Of a stretch of DNA of 32,500 nucleotides, positions 8,816 through 20,689 are shown piece after piece. Numbering within the stretch: position 1 is the first letter of the stretch; each line of letters opens with the position of its first letter. Position numbers and translations under genes: made by a program. Under the pieces are notes generated by a model. The model was given only the letters and a program-made list of their open reading frames with translations, was not told where the DNA came from and ran no database searches. The DNA comes from Chrysomallon squamiferum (Eukaryota > Mollusca > Gastropoda > Neomphalida > Peltospiridae): contig CM022669.1 in assembly GCA_012295275.1 (NCBI GenBank), positions 905,573 to 938,072 of the forward strand, read 5' to 3'.

Positions 8816-10560
8816 CTGTGTGTGTATCTATGTGCGTGTGGGTGTGTGACAAGTCAGTTACCATATTAATGTAATCTGAGCCTAAGTGTTAATATCAGTC
8901 TGACGCAAGCACCTCTCAGTGTCTTTGCATACATCATCTGATACAGATCTTGTGTGTATAATCAGTTAGTTGTCAATGTGAAATTTATTTAAAACTTTCA
9001 CGAGGATGAAGATTTCTCTTTGTGTATTACTCTTATTTTTTAGAAGCTGCTAATTCTTTTCCTGACTAATATTGTGAATGATGGTGATAGAGTGCGTCTA
9101 ATTAGTGTCAGGGTGGAAGATTAAGCTTGTTATGTTTGAAACCTGGTTCAAAACAAACTACACACAAAACAAATAATGACACAGTAGGTCGCTCATAGAA
9201 ATTTCTTATTCAGTCCTCACTGGTTTGACATTCACTTCACAACGTTCACCTTCGCATTCAAAAAGGCTCTCAGAAAAATCTTTTCAAAAGTTTTTTCTTA
9301 AATCTTATCCAGGTAAAATTGAGCTTCTGCTCCACTTATATTCACAATTGTATCTTTTGTATGTACTATTACATAGTTATTCACTATTCACCTTGGTGTG
9401 TGCTTTGACCCCAGAAAGAGAATGAATTCAGCCCACCCCATGTAAAACGTATAGCGCAACTCAATGGTTTTACAAATTTAAATCTAGTTTCACAGATGTA
9501 TAACAAAAATTAGACTGCGTATTTGGAGCACACAGTATGTCGTATTAAAGTATGTCGTGAGGGACAATTTTATTTCAGAATGAGCCCTTAAAAATCGAAA
9601 TTTATTCAAAATGGGAAACTGCACAAAAAAAGTAAATATTACAATAGTTTCGGAACTATTTGACTGACAACTAGGAATAGTCTATCACTGAAATGAGGAT
9701 GCAAAGATCTACAGCTATAGTTAGGAGTTAAACTTGCATTTAAAAAAAAAAACGATCACTTTTGAGTACCTATTTGTACAGTCGGGAATAAATATAAATT
9801 GCTCATACGGCAGCAGAATATACAATATCGACAGTGTTATTTTCTTTGAACTTTTAAAAAATTTGTGAGAAGTGATGTTCTTTGTTTTTTGTGGGTTTTT
9901 TTCAGGATAATTGAAATGTTGGCAACCACGAGATCGCTTGCTGCTTCCACAACTGACCTTCAAACCACAGTTTCGTTCCAAGCTATCACCCTGACTCGGG
10001 ACATGCACCTCCTGAATAACAAATACTTGAAATGAAACATAAGAATGTAAATAAATGCAGTTTTGTGACGGAATTTATTCATCTCTATTCATCTCTTCTT
10101 TGCTATATTGCTGTCAGGACAGATATTTTGTAAGACGTTTTAAATGATTACTTAAATTTAAACGAAACAAACATGTTTTAATGTTTTCTGCTGGTGAGTC
10201 ACAACTCCAAGCTGCACTCCAAGTATCAAACGTGTGACGTGCCAGTAAGAATCCACACAGCCGTAGGGAAAACTAACACAGTTTACTTTTGTCATGCTGC
10301 AGATCTTAAATTAGTGAATTCTCAGCTCCGCTGAATTTTAAACTGAATGGAAACCATGACCAACATCGGCAACTGGATTCTGCGCGGACGTGAAATGAAG
10401 CCACTCTATCCGACACACTAATGAATGAAAATCCACTTTGCTTTTATATATATATATAAATGGTACTTTTAGAGACGCCCCCTCCCATTAGAGCCAAGCA
10501 GGCTGAATGATTCATAAAGTGAAACGAAGATAACAGTTGGTGGTTACAGTTTGTTTTATA
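8816..10560. other. Gene-free AT-rich DNA
   Basis: No coding region, RNA gene or clear mobile element is supported. A short GT-rich piece at 8818-8850 and the TTACCATATTAATGTAATCT text after it match 23840-23910 in reverse complement. The part at 9300-9420 is a weak relative of 12500-12610 (GAGCTTCTGCTCCAC versus CAACTTCTGCTCTAT). A short TA tract lies near 10447. The stretch at 9721-10440 is otherwise unlike anything else in the window. Confidence 0.55.
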
Positions 10561-12812
10561 AGTATAAGCTGAATGCAAAAAACAAAACAATTAACTTTCA
10601 AATGGAACAGATATAATGAGATTTTTACAATATTCTGCTTGATCATAGAAACCTGTATCTTCATTTAAATGTAAATATTCTACAGCCCAACCTATTTCTT
10701 TTTCTGTTTTTTTTTCCACTTGCTAATAGAAACTGATGTCTACTTTTAATAAAAAAAAACATTTTACCAAACTTAACCTAGTTGAATTTTTCAAGCGTCT
10801 CTTATTATTATACGAACTTTATAACACAAATCTTTTGTTTCATTTGTTTTTTAATTATTCAGATAGATCCTGGGGATTAAATTACAGCTAACTCTGTCTG
10901 TTCTTCTGTTTCTGATCTCTTTGTAACCAGGGTAATTTGATTAGTGACAAAATTTATATTTCTGTATTAAAAGATAATACAGAGAACTTCTAATTGTAAA
11001 TATTTATTCATGGCTATTCAGAATAACTGTAATAGAAATGTTCAAAGGAAAAAGTACGTAAACAGATCTTGTACATTGCTCACTAGTAGAAATTACTACC
11101 CGACAAAAAATCTGCTGTTACATGAAATTATTTTAGTAACTAAACAGTCATGAAATTACTCTGAACACATTAGTAAGTTATTAGATAATAAATTGTCTAA
11201 AAATTAAGAGAACAAACACAAAAAAAAATTCAAAAAGTCATAATAACAATAACATTGACAATACAATAATAATAAGAACAAGAGCAAGAACAACAACAAG
11301 AACAAGAACAAGAAGAACAGAAAGTAGAAAAAGAAGAAGAAGAAGTTTCGAATATATGAGAGAAATTAAGACGAGAGATTTAATACAAAATACAGTTAAT
11401 TCTGGATTTTTTTAAATTTTATTTTAACGCTCTTGATTCTAATTATTGAATTGATTTTGGTATATTATTTATATAGCGTTTTACTTACATACTTATATCA
11501 AAGAAATCAATGTTCAGTATAAAAATGTTAAAGACATTTGTCCGAGACATGCAATTTTTAAAGTCTGACAAGCAACAGTTAGGATAAAAAATAAGTATTT
11601 ACTGAACATCGCAACTGTTGCAGATAAAAGTTTTAAATTAATCTTCTTTTGTTTTATTTTAATTTTTATTTATATTTTTAAATGTTTTATATTTTTTATT
11701 ACTATTACTATTATTTTTTTAATGTTTAAGTTTTTAATTTTTTATTATTATTTTTTATTTGTTGTGGGTTTTTTTTTCGCGAACTTGCAGATTAAATCGT
11801 AAATATGTATAATAACAATAACACGTGAGAGTGAGTTTTCACTGACACAAGCTGTAACTCGAGTCTGGGATGTTTCAGAACGTCACAGAGTATTTGGCAA
11901 CAAAGTATCTGAAAATTAACAAAACCTGTTACACAGTTTGTCAATTCATTTAGATAATAATTTTACTTTCAGTAGTAATTGTATGTGAATATATGATGAC
12001 TGTACAAATTTTTCTTAGAGTTTTGCTTCCTCTCTGTGTGTGCGGGTGTGAGTATCTATGCATATACATACGCGGACGTCAATAAAAGATAAACCACTCT
12101 GCCTAAGACAGAATGTTTTCTGTCGAACCACGCTCATGCTTTTCCCCTCCCAGTGGGAAAAGTGACTGATTATGTCCATTTTCATCAACCAGAACCTCCT
12201 GAATTATGTTTAAAGGTTCTTGTTCGGGAGCAACATTATAATTCTTTTCATAAGCTGTCGATTTGGCCCCTTAAATTACGATTTCATTTAGTTGTTCACT
12301 CAGTAGTATTTACATTTCAGTTGATTCTTTTCTATGATTCGTACATCGCGTTTTAAATAATATTCGGGCAGATGATGGAATAAGTATGGTTAATGAATAT
12401 CAAACCTCGACAAAAACATACTACATACATAATAAATAATAACACATTATATCTTTCAGTAAAAGTTTCCATATTTTCCAGTGTCATTTCTTAAGTCTTA
12501 TAATTTGTATAAATGAAATTCAACTTCTGCTCTATTTGCACTTACATTATCATTAACCGCACGTGCTTTTGTAAGTACATCTACAACTTAATTCTTTATC
12601 CACCCAGTGTTTGTCCATGAACTCTTAATGTGTTCGTTGTAAAAAGAAATTTCAAAGCTCTAAAAATTAACATCTCAGCTTTCCTGATTTTTTGCTTCTA
12701 CATGTTTTCACTCCGATTAATTTGGCATATAACAAAGTTTAATGTATTATAAATAGAAGTGGAGTTATGAATTTTCGTAGTGTTAGTTTGTTACTGTGTG
12801 AATGGTCTAGCA
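10560..12812. repeat. Segmental duplication unit U1 (partner of 24640-28885)
   Basis: Long stretches match 24640-28885 in the same orientation. TCCTGGGGATTAAATTACAG occurs at about 10867 and 25023. ACTCTGCCTAAGACAGA occurs at about 12096 and 27872. AATAATAACACATTATATCT occurs at about 12435 and 28521. Where U2 carries the intact gene 3, U1 has only the collapsed remnant at 11514-11908. U1 also lacks the exon 1 region of U2. The internal flank around 11040-11180 matches the gene 2 3' flank in inverse. Confidence 0.85.
11514..11908 (-). pseudogene. Ghost LicD locus 2: CDS collapsed to its two ends
   Basis: On the minus strand the conserved leader exon starts at 11908 after TTTTCAG. An AACAG acceptor sits at 11615-11617 and an ATG at 11609, opening [12 protein letters not shown], the start of the family signal anchor. 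After 14 codons the sequence jumps to the last codons of the gene (CAGACTTTAAAA, from NQTLK), so roughly 850 bp coding for the whole catalytic domain are missing. The join is in frame. A 2-nt loss shortly after shifts the tail, giving a 31-codon frame that stops at 11514-11516. The AATAAA of gene 3 is mutated here. No enzyme can be made; whether the mini-frame is expressed is unknown. Confidence 0.85.
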
Positions 12813-13321
12813 CAATGGTGGTCAAACTTTTCGGCCCAAGAACCACACTGAGATTTTAAAACTGACAAGTGGGCCTCTCCATTATGAGGTGGAAAAAGAA
12901 CGACGATAAAGCACAAAAAACACACATGAAATCTTTTTTCTTCTGTTTTTTAATCAACAAATGTATTGATACATACAATCAACTCACCACTGATGGATTT
13001 AATGGGAACAGTGTTGCCGAGGGTGCCCAGCTTAATAGCATAAAAGATAGACATGAAATAAACATGAAAAATCAATAGTTGCGCCGTGTCTTTTATATCG
13101 GTACTTTCGTGCAGGCTAACGAGAAAAACTTAAACGACTCAGCTTTCTTGTTTAAACTATTGGTCAAGTCCTCGTCAATTAGTTCTCCGCGGCGAGCAAC
13201 TGTTCTGCGTGATAAACTTATGTTTTCAAATTTGCTTTTGCTTTCGGGAAATAAAATATTCGCTGCGTCCACAGTGCATTGCTTCCAAAACTCCCCCTCA
13301 GAGAAAGGCTTCCTTGCCTTT

Positions 13322-13645
13322 GCTAGTTTGTATGTCAGTAGGTAACTTCGCTAGTTTGTATGTCAGTGGGTAACTTTGCTAGTTTGTATGTCAGTGGGTA
13401 ACTTTGCTAGTTTGTATGTCAGTAGGTAACTTCGCTAGTTTGTATGTCAGTGGGTAACTTTGCTAGTTTGTATGTCAGTAGGTAACTTTGCTAGTTTGTA
13501 TGTCAGTAGGTAACTTCGCTAGTTTGTATGTCAGTGGGTAACTTTACTAGTTTGTATGTCAGTGGGTAACTTTGCTAGTTTGTATGTCAGTAGGTAACTT
13601 TGCTAGTTTGTATGTCAGTAGGTAATTTTGCTAGTTTGTGCTGAT
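13322..13645. repeat. 28-bp minisatellite inside the hAT-like element
   Basis: Eleven clean 28-bp units plus a partial one, core GCTAGTTTGTATGTCAGTGG, with mostly single-base variants (AGTAGG/AGTGGG, ACTTC/ACTTT). Near-identity shows recent expansion. The length is not a multiple of three, so it is not coding. Confidence 0.95.
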
Positions 13646-14230
13646 GTACTGAATAGCAGATTGGCGCACAAAAGTGTTTTGCCAACCTTACAGCAGTAGC
13701 GGCCCTTCCTTCAGATGACCAGTGTTACCATAGTTACCATGTTTGGCGGAAAAGTTGTATTCCTACAATACGGCAACGCTTTCTTGAGAAATGAGACACA
13801 CGGCCGTTGGTCGTGTTTCAGTGATAAAATATTTTGTAGTCCATTCCTTTTGAAAACCCGACACTATCTCTCAGTCGTCCGCTTTTTTTGCACTCTCATT
13901 TTGTTATGTAGGGTGATGCTAGAGTCGGAGTTAGAGATGGCAATGCATAGCTGAGACAATGTGGTGGATATATACACGTAGTTTCAATCACAGTTTCGAT
14001 TGTTTTTCGATGGAGCTTCACAGCAAACGTCACGTGACGGTTTGAATGTGCCAATCGTAATTGCCATCTCTAGTCGACGAAGAAAGGCCCAGTCTAGTTG
14101 CAAGGCGCCACCTGGTGGTGCCAACTAAGTGTCGCAACGGGAAAGAATCAGTGAAATGAAAAAACGAAAAATTAAAAATGTTAAATTTAAAATTAAACTT
14201 TTTGCTGACGGTCCGGATAAATTAACAAAA

Positions 14231-14431
14231 GTTTGCCCACGTTTCCGATTATTTGCCCACGTCTGGTCCGCGTTTTATTGGCCCAAAAAGGTCCGCGTGA
14301 TAAAATCCACGTCTGGTCCGCGTGACGTAGTTTGACCACGTCTGGTCCGCGTGACGTAGTTTGCCCACGTCGGGTCCGTGTGACATAGTTTGACCACGTC
14401 TGGTCCGCGTGACGTAGTTTGACCACGTCTG
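14231..14431. repeat. 29-bp subterminal minisatellite of the hAT-like element
   Basis: About six units of 29 bp, core GTTTGACCACGTCTGGTCCG followed by CGTGACGTA, the leftmost ones degraded. The GTTTGACCAC part equals the element's inverted-repeat end, so the array multiplies terminus-like sequence just inside the right end. Confidence 0.85.
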
Positions 14432-14912
14432 GTCCAGCGCTGCTGCACAATGATGTCAACTCTGAAGAAAAAATAAAAATAAATAAATAAATAAAATTAA
14501 ACTTTTAAACATTAACAAAATAACAACTTTTGGATTATTTGTCAGTTTCTAACTTTTATCACCCAAAAAAGGATAAAATCAAAGTCAGCAGTCAAACGTA
14601 TTTTACAAACAGAAAATCATTTCTGAGTAACCAGTTGCATATGTACTAAAACAGTTATAAAATGTCTCAGTTTAACTGTCTTACAAGTATTTTAAAACAT
14701 CTCAGTTTAAAGTATTCGCTGTATTACAGGTATTGTAAAAACATCTCAGTTTAACGTATTCGCTGTATTACAAGTATTGTAAAATGTCTCAGGTGAAAAT
14801 ACTTACATGTATTGGTTGTCTCAGTGCAATCACAACCTCACAAGAATCCATTTCGCAGACAATAACATTTGTATGTTGGTATTTATATATGGATGTGTGT
14901 ATGTATGTATAT

Positions 14913-14915
<3 letters not shown>

Positions 14916-14986
<71 letters not shown>

Positions 14987-15024
14987 GTATACATACACAC
15001 ATATATATATATATATATATATAT
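14916..15024. repeat. CT microsatellite followed by TA tract
   Basis: CT dinucleotides run unbroken at 14916-14983, with an ACACAC piece and about twelve TA units at 15000-15024. Polyserine-leucine or arginine-glutamate frames across it are artefacts. Confidence 0.95.
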
Positions 15025-15562
15025 GTACGTTTATCTAAATATGTGTAAAAATGTAATTACACTACTGAGACTAGAGCTAAAGGTGACAAAATAAATTTGT
15101 ATAATGGTCGACAGCACATACAAAACCAGATCGTTTCATAAATATTAAAATGTTCTCTCAGACACATTCAGCGGTATCGACACAGCGACAAGACTTGGTT
15201 TTATCAGTCGATTAACTTTTAGTAAAGACTGCGCTTGGAGGTTCAGCTCATATTGGCTAACCAGTCTATCTCTAAATGCGCTGAACAAATGATACATTTA
15301 TGAGAGGATTCAGAAAAGACAAGAAAAAAGTTAATGACAGAAGACGTTGTCTGACAAGATAAATACATTATATCATGCGGCTTTTTTATTTCATGTTTAA
15401 TTAGGTGTTAAAAGTACAGATGCAAGGATTAAGGCAGGATTAAAACTGTGCGTTTCTTTAATAACGAATGTTTTCAACTCATAGCAGTTGACATTCAATA
15501 TCATTTATTTTTTCTACTTATGAAGATATTACGTAACAGTCATAATTATCCGTATTGTTTAA

Positions 15563-15688
<126 letters not shown>

Positions 15689-16262
15689 CACACATGTATA
15701 TATTTATGCATGTATCAATATGATTGCTCCACACTTGCGGTAGGTTTTCTATAAACCAGTCAGAAGAGTGTTTCAGTGAGAGATAATTTCCTTTCTACAG
15801 CTACTTGTTTAATTTACTTTGCAAGGAGGATATACGTGTTAATTAGTCTGGCATGCACAGACATTCAGCAACGATATTCTGTCCTCAAATACAAATATAG
15901 ATAATAATGAGTCGAAGAACGAACGAACAGATACAAAAATGTTTGAGTTCTCTTAGGCTAATTATTTTCAAAATGTCTGTTTTATCAGTAGTTTCTAGAA
16001 CACATACATTCCTGCTTCCTGTAGTGGCGAAATATTAACTGCTATTCAGGTATTGTTCTTATGATGCACGCCTTTCTAGGACACATTTCTGGATCCATCC
16101 TTTCTATTCAATATATTATGTTAATTTGTTAGGCAGCAGTCCAGACTCGATCCATTACTGACAAAATAACAAAGATTTACACGTAACTACAAACAATAAA
16201 ATCTCAGATTGTTTCTTCACGTATTTACGTAATCAATAGTGTTAAACAAAACAATCTCAACA

Positions 16263-16306
16263 CATCGAGATCGTCATCCCAAGACATGATGTCTGTAAGC
16301 CTTCAA
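16263..16306 (-). pseudogene. LicD fragment F1 (catalytic-motif remnant)
   Basis: Reverse complement of this 44-bp piece matches the DNA for AYRHH and WDDDLDV of the intact genes, but 8 bp between them (the GGAATTATT region) are gone, shifting the frame. The same deletion occurs in F2 and F3, so all three descend from one broken copy. Matching sequence stops at about 16306. Confidence 0.75.
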
Positions 16307-16544
16307 AAATAAGCTTAGCTTAAGAATGGGACCTCAAAAATGAACATTTACTGAAAATAGAAGCAGCAAAAAAAGAAAAAGGAAAAACACTTTTAATAAT
16401 TAAAAAAAAATCACCACTTAGGAATTATTTAATTGTCATTTTTGAACTTTTATCACCAAAATAAGGATAAAAAGATACGTAATCATAGTCAGCAGTCAAA
16501 CTTGTACTTCGCAAACAGCAAATCACTTCTGAGTAGCTAATTGT

Positions 16545-17275
16545 AAAATATCTCAGTTTAACGTACTCGTTGTATTACAAGGGTTGTAAAAATATCTCAG
16601 TTTAACGTATTCGCTGTACTACAAGTATTGTAAAACATCTCAGTTTAACGTATTCGCTGTATTACAAGTATTGTAAAAATATCTCAGTTTAACGTATTCG
16701 CTGTACTACAAGTGTTGTAAAAACATCTGAGTTTAACGTATTTGCTGTATTACAAGTATTGTAAAAATATCTCAGTTTAACGTATTTGCTACATTACAAG
16801 TGTTGTAAAAATATCTCAGTTTAACGTATTTGCTACATTACAAGTGTTGTAAAAGCATCTCAGTTTAACGTATTCACTGTATTACAAGTGTTGTAAAAAT
16901 ATCTCGATTTATTAGAAGTATTGTAAAAAATATCTCAGTTTAAAGCATTCGCTCCATTATAAGTATTGTAAAAATATTAGCAGTTTAACGTACTCGCTGC
17001 ATTATAAGTATTGTAAAAATATCTCATTTTAACATATTCGCTCTATTACATGTACTGTAAAAATATCACAGTTTAACGTATTCGCTGTATTTCATGTATT
17101 GAAAAATATCTCAGTTTAACGTATTCACTGTGTTACAAGTACTGTAAAATATCTCAGTTTAACGTATTCGCTGTATTACAACTAATGCAAAATAACTAAG
17201 TTTAACGTATTCGCTGTATTACAAGTACTATAAAAATATCTCAGTTTAACGTATTCGCTTTATTACAAGTTGTGT
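16545..17275. repeat. 44-bp minisatellite, about 17 units
   Basis: The unit runs TCTCAGTTTAACGTATTCGC, then TGTATTACAAGTATTGTAAA and AATA. Most units differ by a few substitutions, and one near 16900 is truncated. The same family is found at 14655-14790 and 29085-29790. Confidence 0.95.
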
Positions 17276-17454
17276 AATTATTGTCAAAATTCTCAGTTTA
17301 AATCAGGCAGCAATAAAGGAAGAGTATTATGTATTCCTCAGTCAGTTTGCTACGGCCTCAAAAATCGTTTTTGTAATCATCTTTTAAATGGGTGTGTCAG
17401 TTCAAACAGGACATCAGAAGTTCAGTTGTCGCTAACGAGAACACATGTATATAA

Positions 17455-17850
17455 TGTAGGTATCTATTTATGCATGTATGTGTATATATGTATGTATGCA
17501 TGTATGTATATATGTATGTATGCATGTATGTATATATGCATCTATGTATTTACGCATGTATGAATTGATGTATGTATATATGTGTGTACGTGAATCTCTC
17601 TCTCTCCCTCTCTCTCCTTCTGTTTTTTCTCTCTCTGTGTTTGTGTGTATATGTGTGTCTGTCTGTCTGTGTATGTATGTATGTATGTATGTATGTATGC
17701 ATGTATGTATATATGCATGTATGTATGTATGTATGTATATATGTATGTGAATCTCTCTCTCTCTCCTTTTATTTATCTCTGTGTGTGTTTGTGTGAGTAT
17801 GTGTCAGTTTGTCTGTGTGTGTTTGTATGTATATATATGTAGATATCTCT
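17455..17850. repeat. TATG / CT / TGTC microsatellite complex
   Basis: Two blocks of TATG/CATG tetranucleotides (17461-17590 and 17670-17750), each followed by a CT-rich piece, with GT and GTCT tracts between. Long frames reading Met-Tyr-Val-Cys across it are artefacts. Confidence 0.95.
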
Positions 17851-18276
17851 GTAAATGTAATTACTCTACTGAGATTAGAGGTGAACGTGAAAAAAACTAA
17901 ATTTTATTACAGTTGACTATACACACAAAACCAGATCTTTTCATATATATTTAAATGTTCTCTGCGACATATTCAGACATGCAATAGCGACAACAGTGGC
18001 TGTTATCCAGTCCAGTGAATTTTAACAAAGACTGCTCGCAAGGTCTGCCCTTTCAGGTTAAAATGTCTGTCCTCATGGGCGGTGAATAAAACCAGAACTT
18101 GGAAGATGAATACATTGAATGATGCCGTTTTACTATTTCATGTATAATTATGTGTTAAATGCTCACGGTGAAAGGAGTAAAACTAGATTAAGTTGAGATA
18201 ACATTTATATATGCATGACTATGTTTGTTTGTTTCGTTTACTTTGCAAACAGGATACATTTTGGCATGCACAGACA

Positions 18277-18560
18277 TTCAGGAATGATATTCTTGATAAC
18301 GAGTCGAACAACTAACGAAGAGATAAACAGAAAACAAGCTTGAGGTCTGTTAGGATGTTAGTTTTCAGAATGTCTGTCATACGCTTTATCAGTATTTTCT
18401 AGAACACGTACATTCGAGCTTGCTGCAATGATATGCTGTCATCAAACACGAGTCGACCAACTACCTCAGAAAAAAATGTTTCAGCTCTGTTAGGTTGTTA
18501 GTTTTCAGAATGTCTGTCACACATTTTATCAGTATTTTCTAGAACACATACATTCGAGCT
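18277..18560. repeat. Tandem duplication of about 145 bp within module copy II
   Basis: The block from about 18277 (CAGGAATGATATTC...) to 18420 recurs at about 18422-18560. Both copies carry GTTAGTTTTCAGAATGTCTG and TCAGTATTTTCTAGAACAC. Module copies I and III hold this block once. The second copy is much closer to copy III than the first is. Confidence 0.8.
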
Positions 18561-18780
18561 TCTTGTATTGGCTAAATGTTAACTGCTATTCAGATATTGT
18601 TCTTGTGATGCACGCCTTTCTTGGACACATTCCCGAACCCATCCTTGTCTATTGAATCAATGTTTGTTTGTTATGCAGCAGTCCAGATTCATTATTGACA
18701 CGTAACTACGAACAATAAAATCTCAGTTTGTTTCTTCACGTATTTACGTACACAATAGTGTTAAATAAACAGTCTCAGCA

Positions 18781-18905
18781 CATCGAGATCGTCATCCCAA
18801 GACGTGATGTCTGTAAGCCTCAAGAAGAGATCCTTCCCAGACTAAACACGTTAGGTTTCCTTTCTTTCAGGCTTCCATGAGTTTGTCCACGCTTGAGCAT
18901 ATCAT
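18781..18905 (-). pseudogene. LicD fragment F2
   Basis: Read on the minus strand it aligns with the DNA for [29 protein letters not shown] and WDDDLDV of the intact genes. The conserved Cys of EACKK has become a TGA stop. The glycine of LLGAY is changed, and an 8-bp deletion before TGGGATGAC shifts the frame. Similarity ends on both sides with this roughly 120-bp stretch. It is not functional, and it is nearly identical to F3. Confidence 0.88.
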
Positions 18906-18963
18906 CATTTGCTTCTTTCATTTTATTTTGAATATACCATTTCTGATATTTTGTCATGTTCTG

Positions 18964-18966
<3 letters not shown>

Positions 18967-19030
<64 letters not shown>
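18967..19030. repeat. ATT microsatellite beside LicD fragment F2
   Basis: About 21 uninterrupted ATT units. The equivalent place in module copy III (near 30510) lacks the array. Confidence 0.95.
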
Positions 19031-19522
19031 CCTTTTTTGCAAATAGGTCTGCAAAAGTTTTACAAAAGTTTAATTTTTTTAAATCTTATTTTGATATTTC
19101 ACCGCAATAATATATAAAACAGAGATTTCAGTGTTTTAAATACGAAGTGGGTTGAAGAGAAAGCCTTTGTCACAATAATTTCATTTAGTGTTGTTTCTTT
19201 TTAAATCTAGTTTTGCACAATTGTATGCACTGTAGTAATATTTACTATACGAAGCAGTTGAAAAGTTTACCCTTGTTTCGAAAAGAGACTTTGTAATTTT
19301 TGTTCCAGAGTAATTGTTTTATATATTCAAGCCAGTTATCATATCATGCTTATTAATTTCTTATTTCATTTGATGATATACATACTTGTAGTGTGTTTAT
19401 TTATTGTAGATAGTGGTTGTCATGGTATTTTACAAAGTGTGCTATGTAAAGTTTATTGAACTGATGTAAAACAAAGAGAAGTATATATTAGTCGATGTTA
19501 GACTCAGTCTTAGATAAACATT

Positions 19523-19524
<2 letters not shown>

Positions 19525-19555
<31 letters not shown>
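19525..19555. repeat. Poly-T tract
   Basis: 31 T in a row. Copy III has only a short T tract at the matching site (near 30960), so this one expanded after the duplication. Confidence 0.9.
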
Positions 19556-19556
<1 letters not shown>

Positions 19557-20689
19557 GTCTACAGATGATTTTTATACTGGTAGATATCCACCGTCAGTCA
19601 GTCTCAATGTTAAAATTATCATCTTTACTCATTGTACAACATCATTAACATCATTAGTTCATTCACTTTTGAATGGATTTAACAGTTTTACAGATGTTAC
19701 GACATTTTAATTGTACTATTGGATACTAGGATATATCTTATGAAAAACAAATTACAAAGTTCATTGTTAATCATCAAGAAAGAGAAAGGAGAAAGAGCAA
19801 AATTAAGAATTAAAAAAGAAAATATAAAAGAAAATTAAAAAGAAGACGAAGAAGAAGGAAATTATTTTGTATTTAATTACTATCAAAATGGATTTGTAAA
19901 TTGCTTTTACAATAGTGTTCTGTTTCAGTTCTTGAAATGAGGATTCAGGAGTAAAGTAACTGACAGCACAGTGTATAATAAACACAACAACAAATACCCG
20001 TAGTTAATGTGCATTGATCTCAGTTACAGTTGTTTCCTTTTACAACAGTGTCGTAAACTGTGTAATATTTTCTAAGTCACTAATTTATTAATGTATGCAA
20101 GTGTCAGGAGCGATATCGCATGGCTCAAGGTAGCTAGATTTCATTTTGTCAGTTCAGATAGAGAGAATGTACATTTATCTTTTTTTTCTTGGCATATTTA
20201 TTGTTGAATTGAGGATATTTATCAGAGCAATTTGGCTGGCTAGCAGTGTCAGTCTGGTTAGAATAAATGTTTACACTTTAATTTTGTTGTTGTTTTGTGT
20301 TATAAACTTTCAGTGTTGTCTACACACAACATTACTCTCATGTGTTTAATGCATGACATAAAACACTGGGTAATTCTTACATATTACATAATCTTGAAAT
20401 ATTTGTTAAAAAATTAAATATTTTACATTTGTAAAGTATTTCTACGCCATCCTATACATTCATATTATAGTTCCAGTCACTTATCACTCCAACAACACCG
20501 CTGACCTATATCGGCATATACAAGTATCATTACCAGTGTGGTTCAAACCGGATACAGGCAATCTTGTTGGTTATCTGCGAACAAAGGACAATGTAAATAT
20601 ATAAAAAAAGCCCAAAAATATGTAGAATGTAAATTTAGACTTAATATGTGTGACACAATACTTAAAAGAGCTAATTTAACCAAGAAATG

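Larger units (their letters stand above)
12813..14431. mobile_element. hAT-like non-autonomous DNA transposon
   Basis: The left end reads CAATGGTGGTCAAACTTTTC and the right end, read inward on the other strand, CAGACGTGGTCAAACTAC. Thirteen of the first sixteen bases agree. The CA-TGG-TCAAACTTT style of terminus is typical of the hAT superfamily. Flanking 8-bp repeats GTCTAGCA (12805-12812) and GTCCAGCG (14432-14439) agree at six of eight positions, the length hAT transposases produce. The duplicate locus near 28886-28893 carries the uninterrupted site GTCTAGAG followed by the same right flank. The 1619-bp element has no recognisable transposase; it holds a 28-bp and a 29-bp minisatellite. End divergence says it is not recent. 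Confidence 0.75.
16426..20680. repeat. Minisatellite module, copy II with long right flank
   Basis: The leader (AACTTTTATCACCAAAATAA) is followed by the expanded 44-bp array, TATG/CT microsatellites, the GTAATTACTCTACTGAGATTAG block at about 17858, the CATGCACAGACATTCAG block at about 18275 and LicD fragment F2. Copy II then continues in parallel with copy III for another 1.7 kb (GTAGATATCCACCGTCAGTC at 19579 and 30991; GGATTCAGGAGTAAAGTAAC at 19943 and 31433). From about 18430 to 18900 copies II and III are nearly identical, so this duplication is recent. Confidence 0.85.

Noticed and set aside
9721-10008. Minus-strand 95-codon frame with several cysteines
   Set aside because: It has no ATG start, ends in low-complexity Lys/Phe sequence, and shows no recognisable domain or paralogue in the window.
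14193-14459. Minus-strand frame with DVVKLRHADQTW repeats
   Set aside because: It is a translation of the 29-bp subterminal minisatellite of the hAT-like element.
16545-17275. Regularly spaced repeats resembling a CRISPR array
   Set aside because: The whole 44-bp unit is repeated without unique spacers, the units drift like a minisatellite, and the surrounding genome is eukaryotic.
17270-17842. Met-Tyr-Val-Cys repeat frames
   Set aside because: These are three overlapping frames across the TATG/TGTC microsatellite, the mark of a simple repeat.
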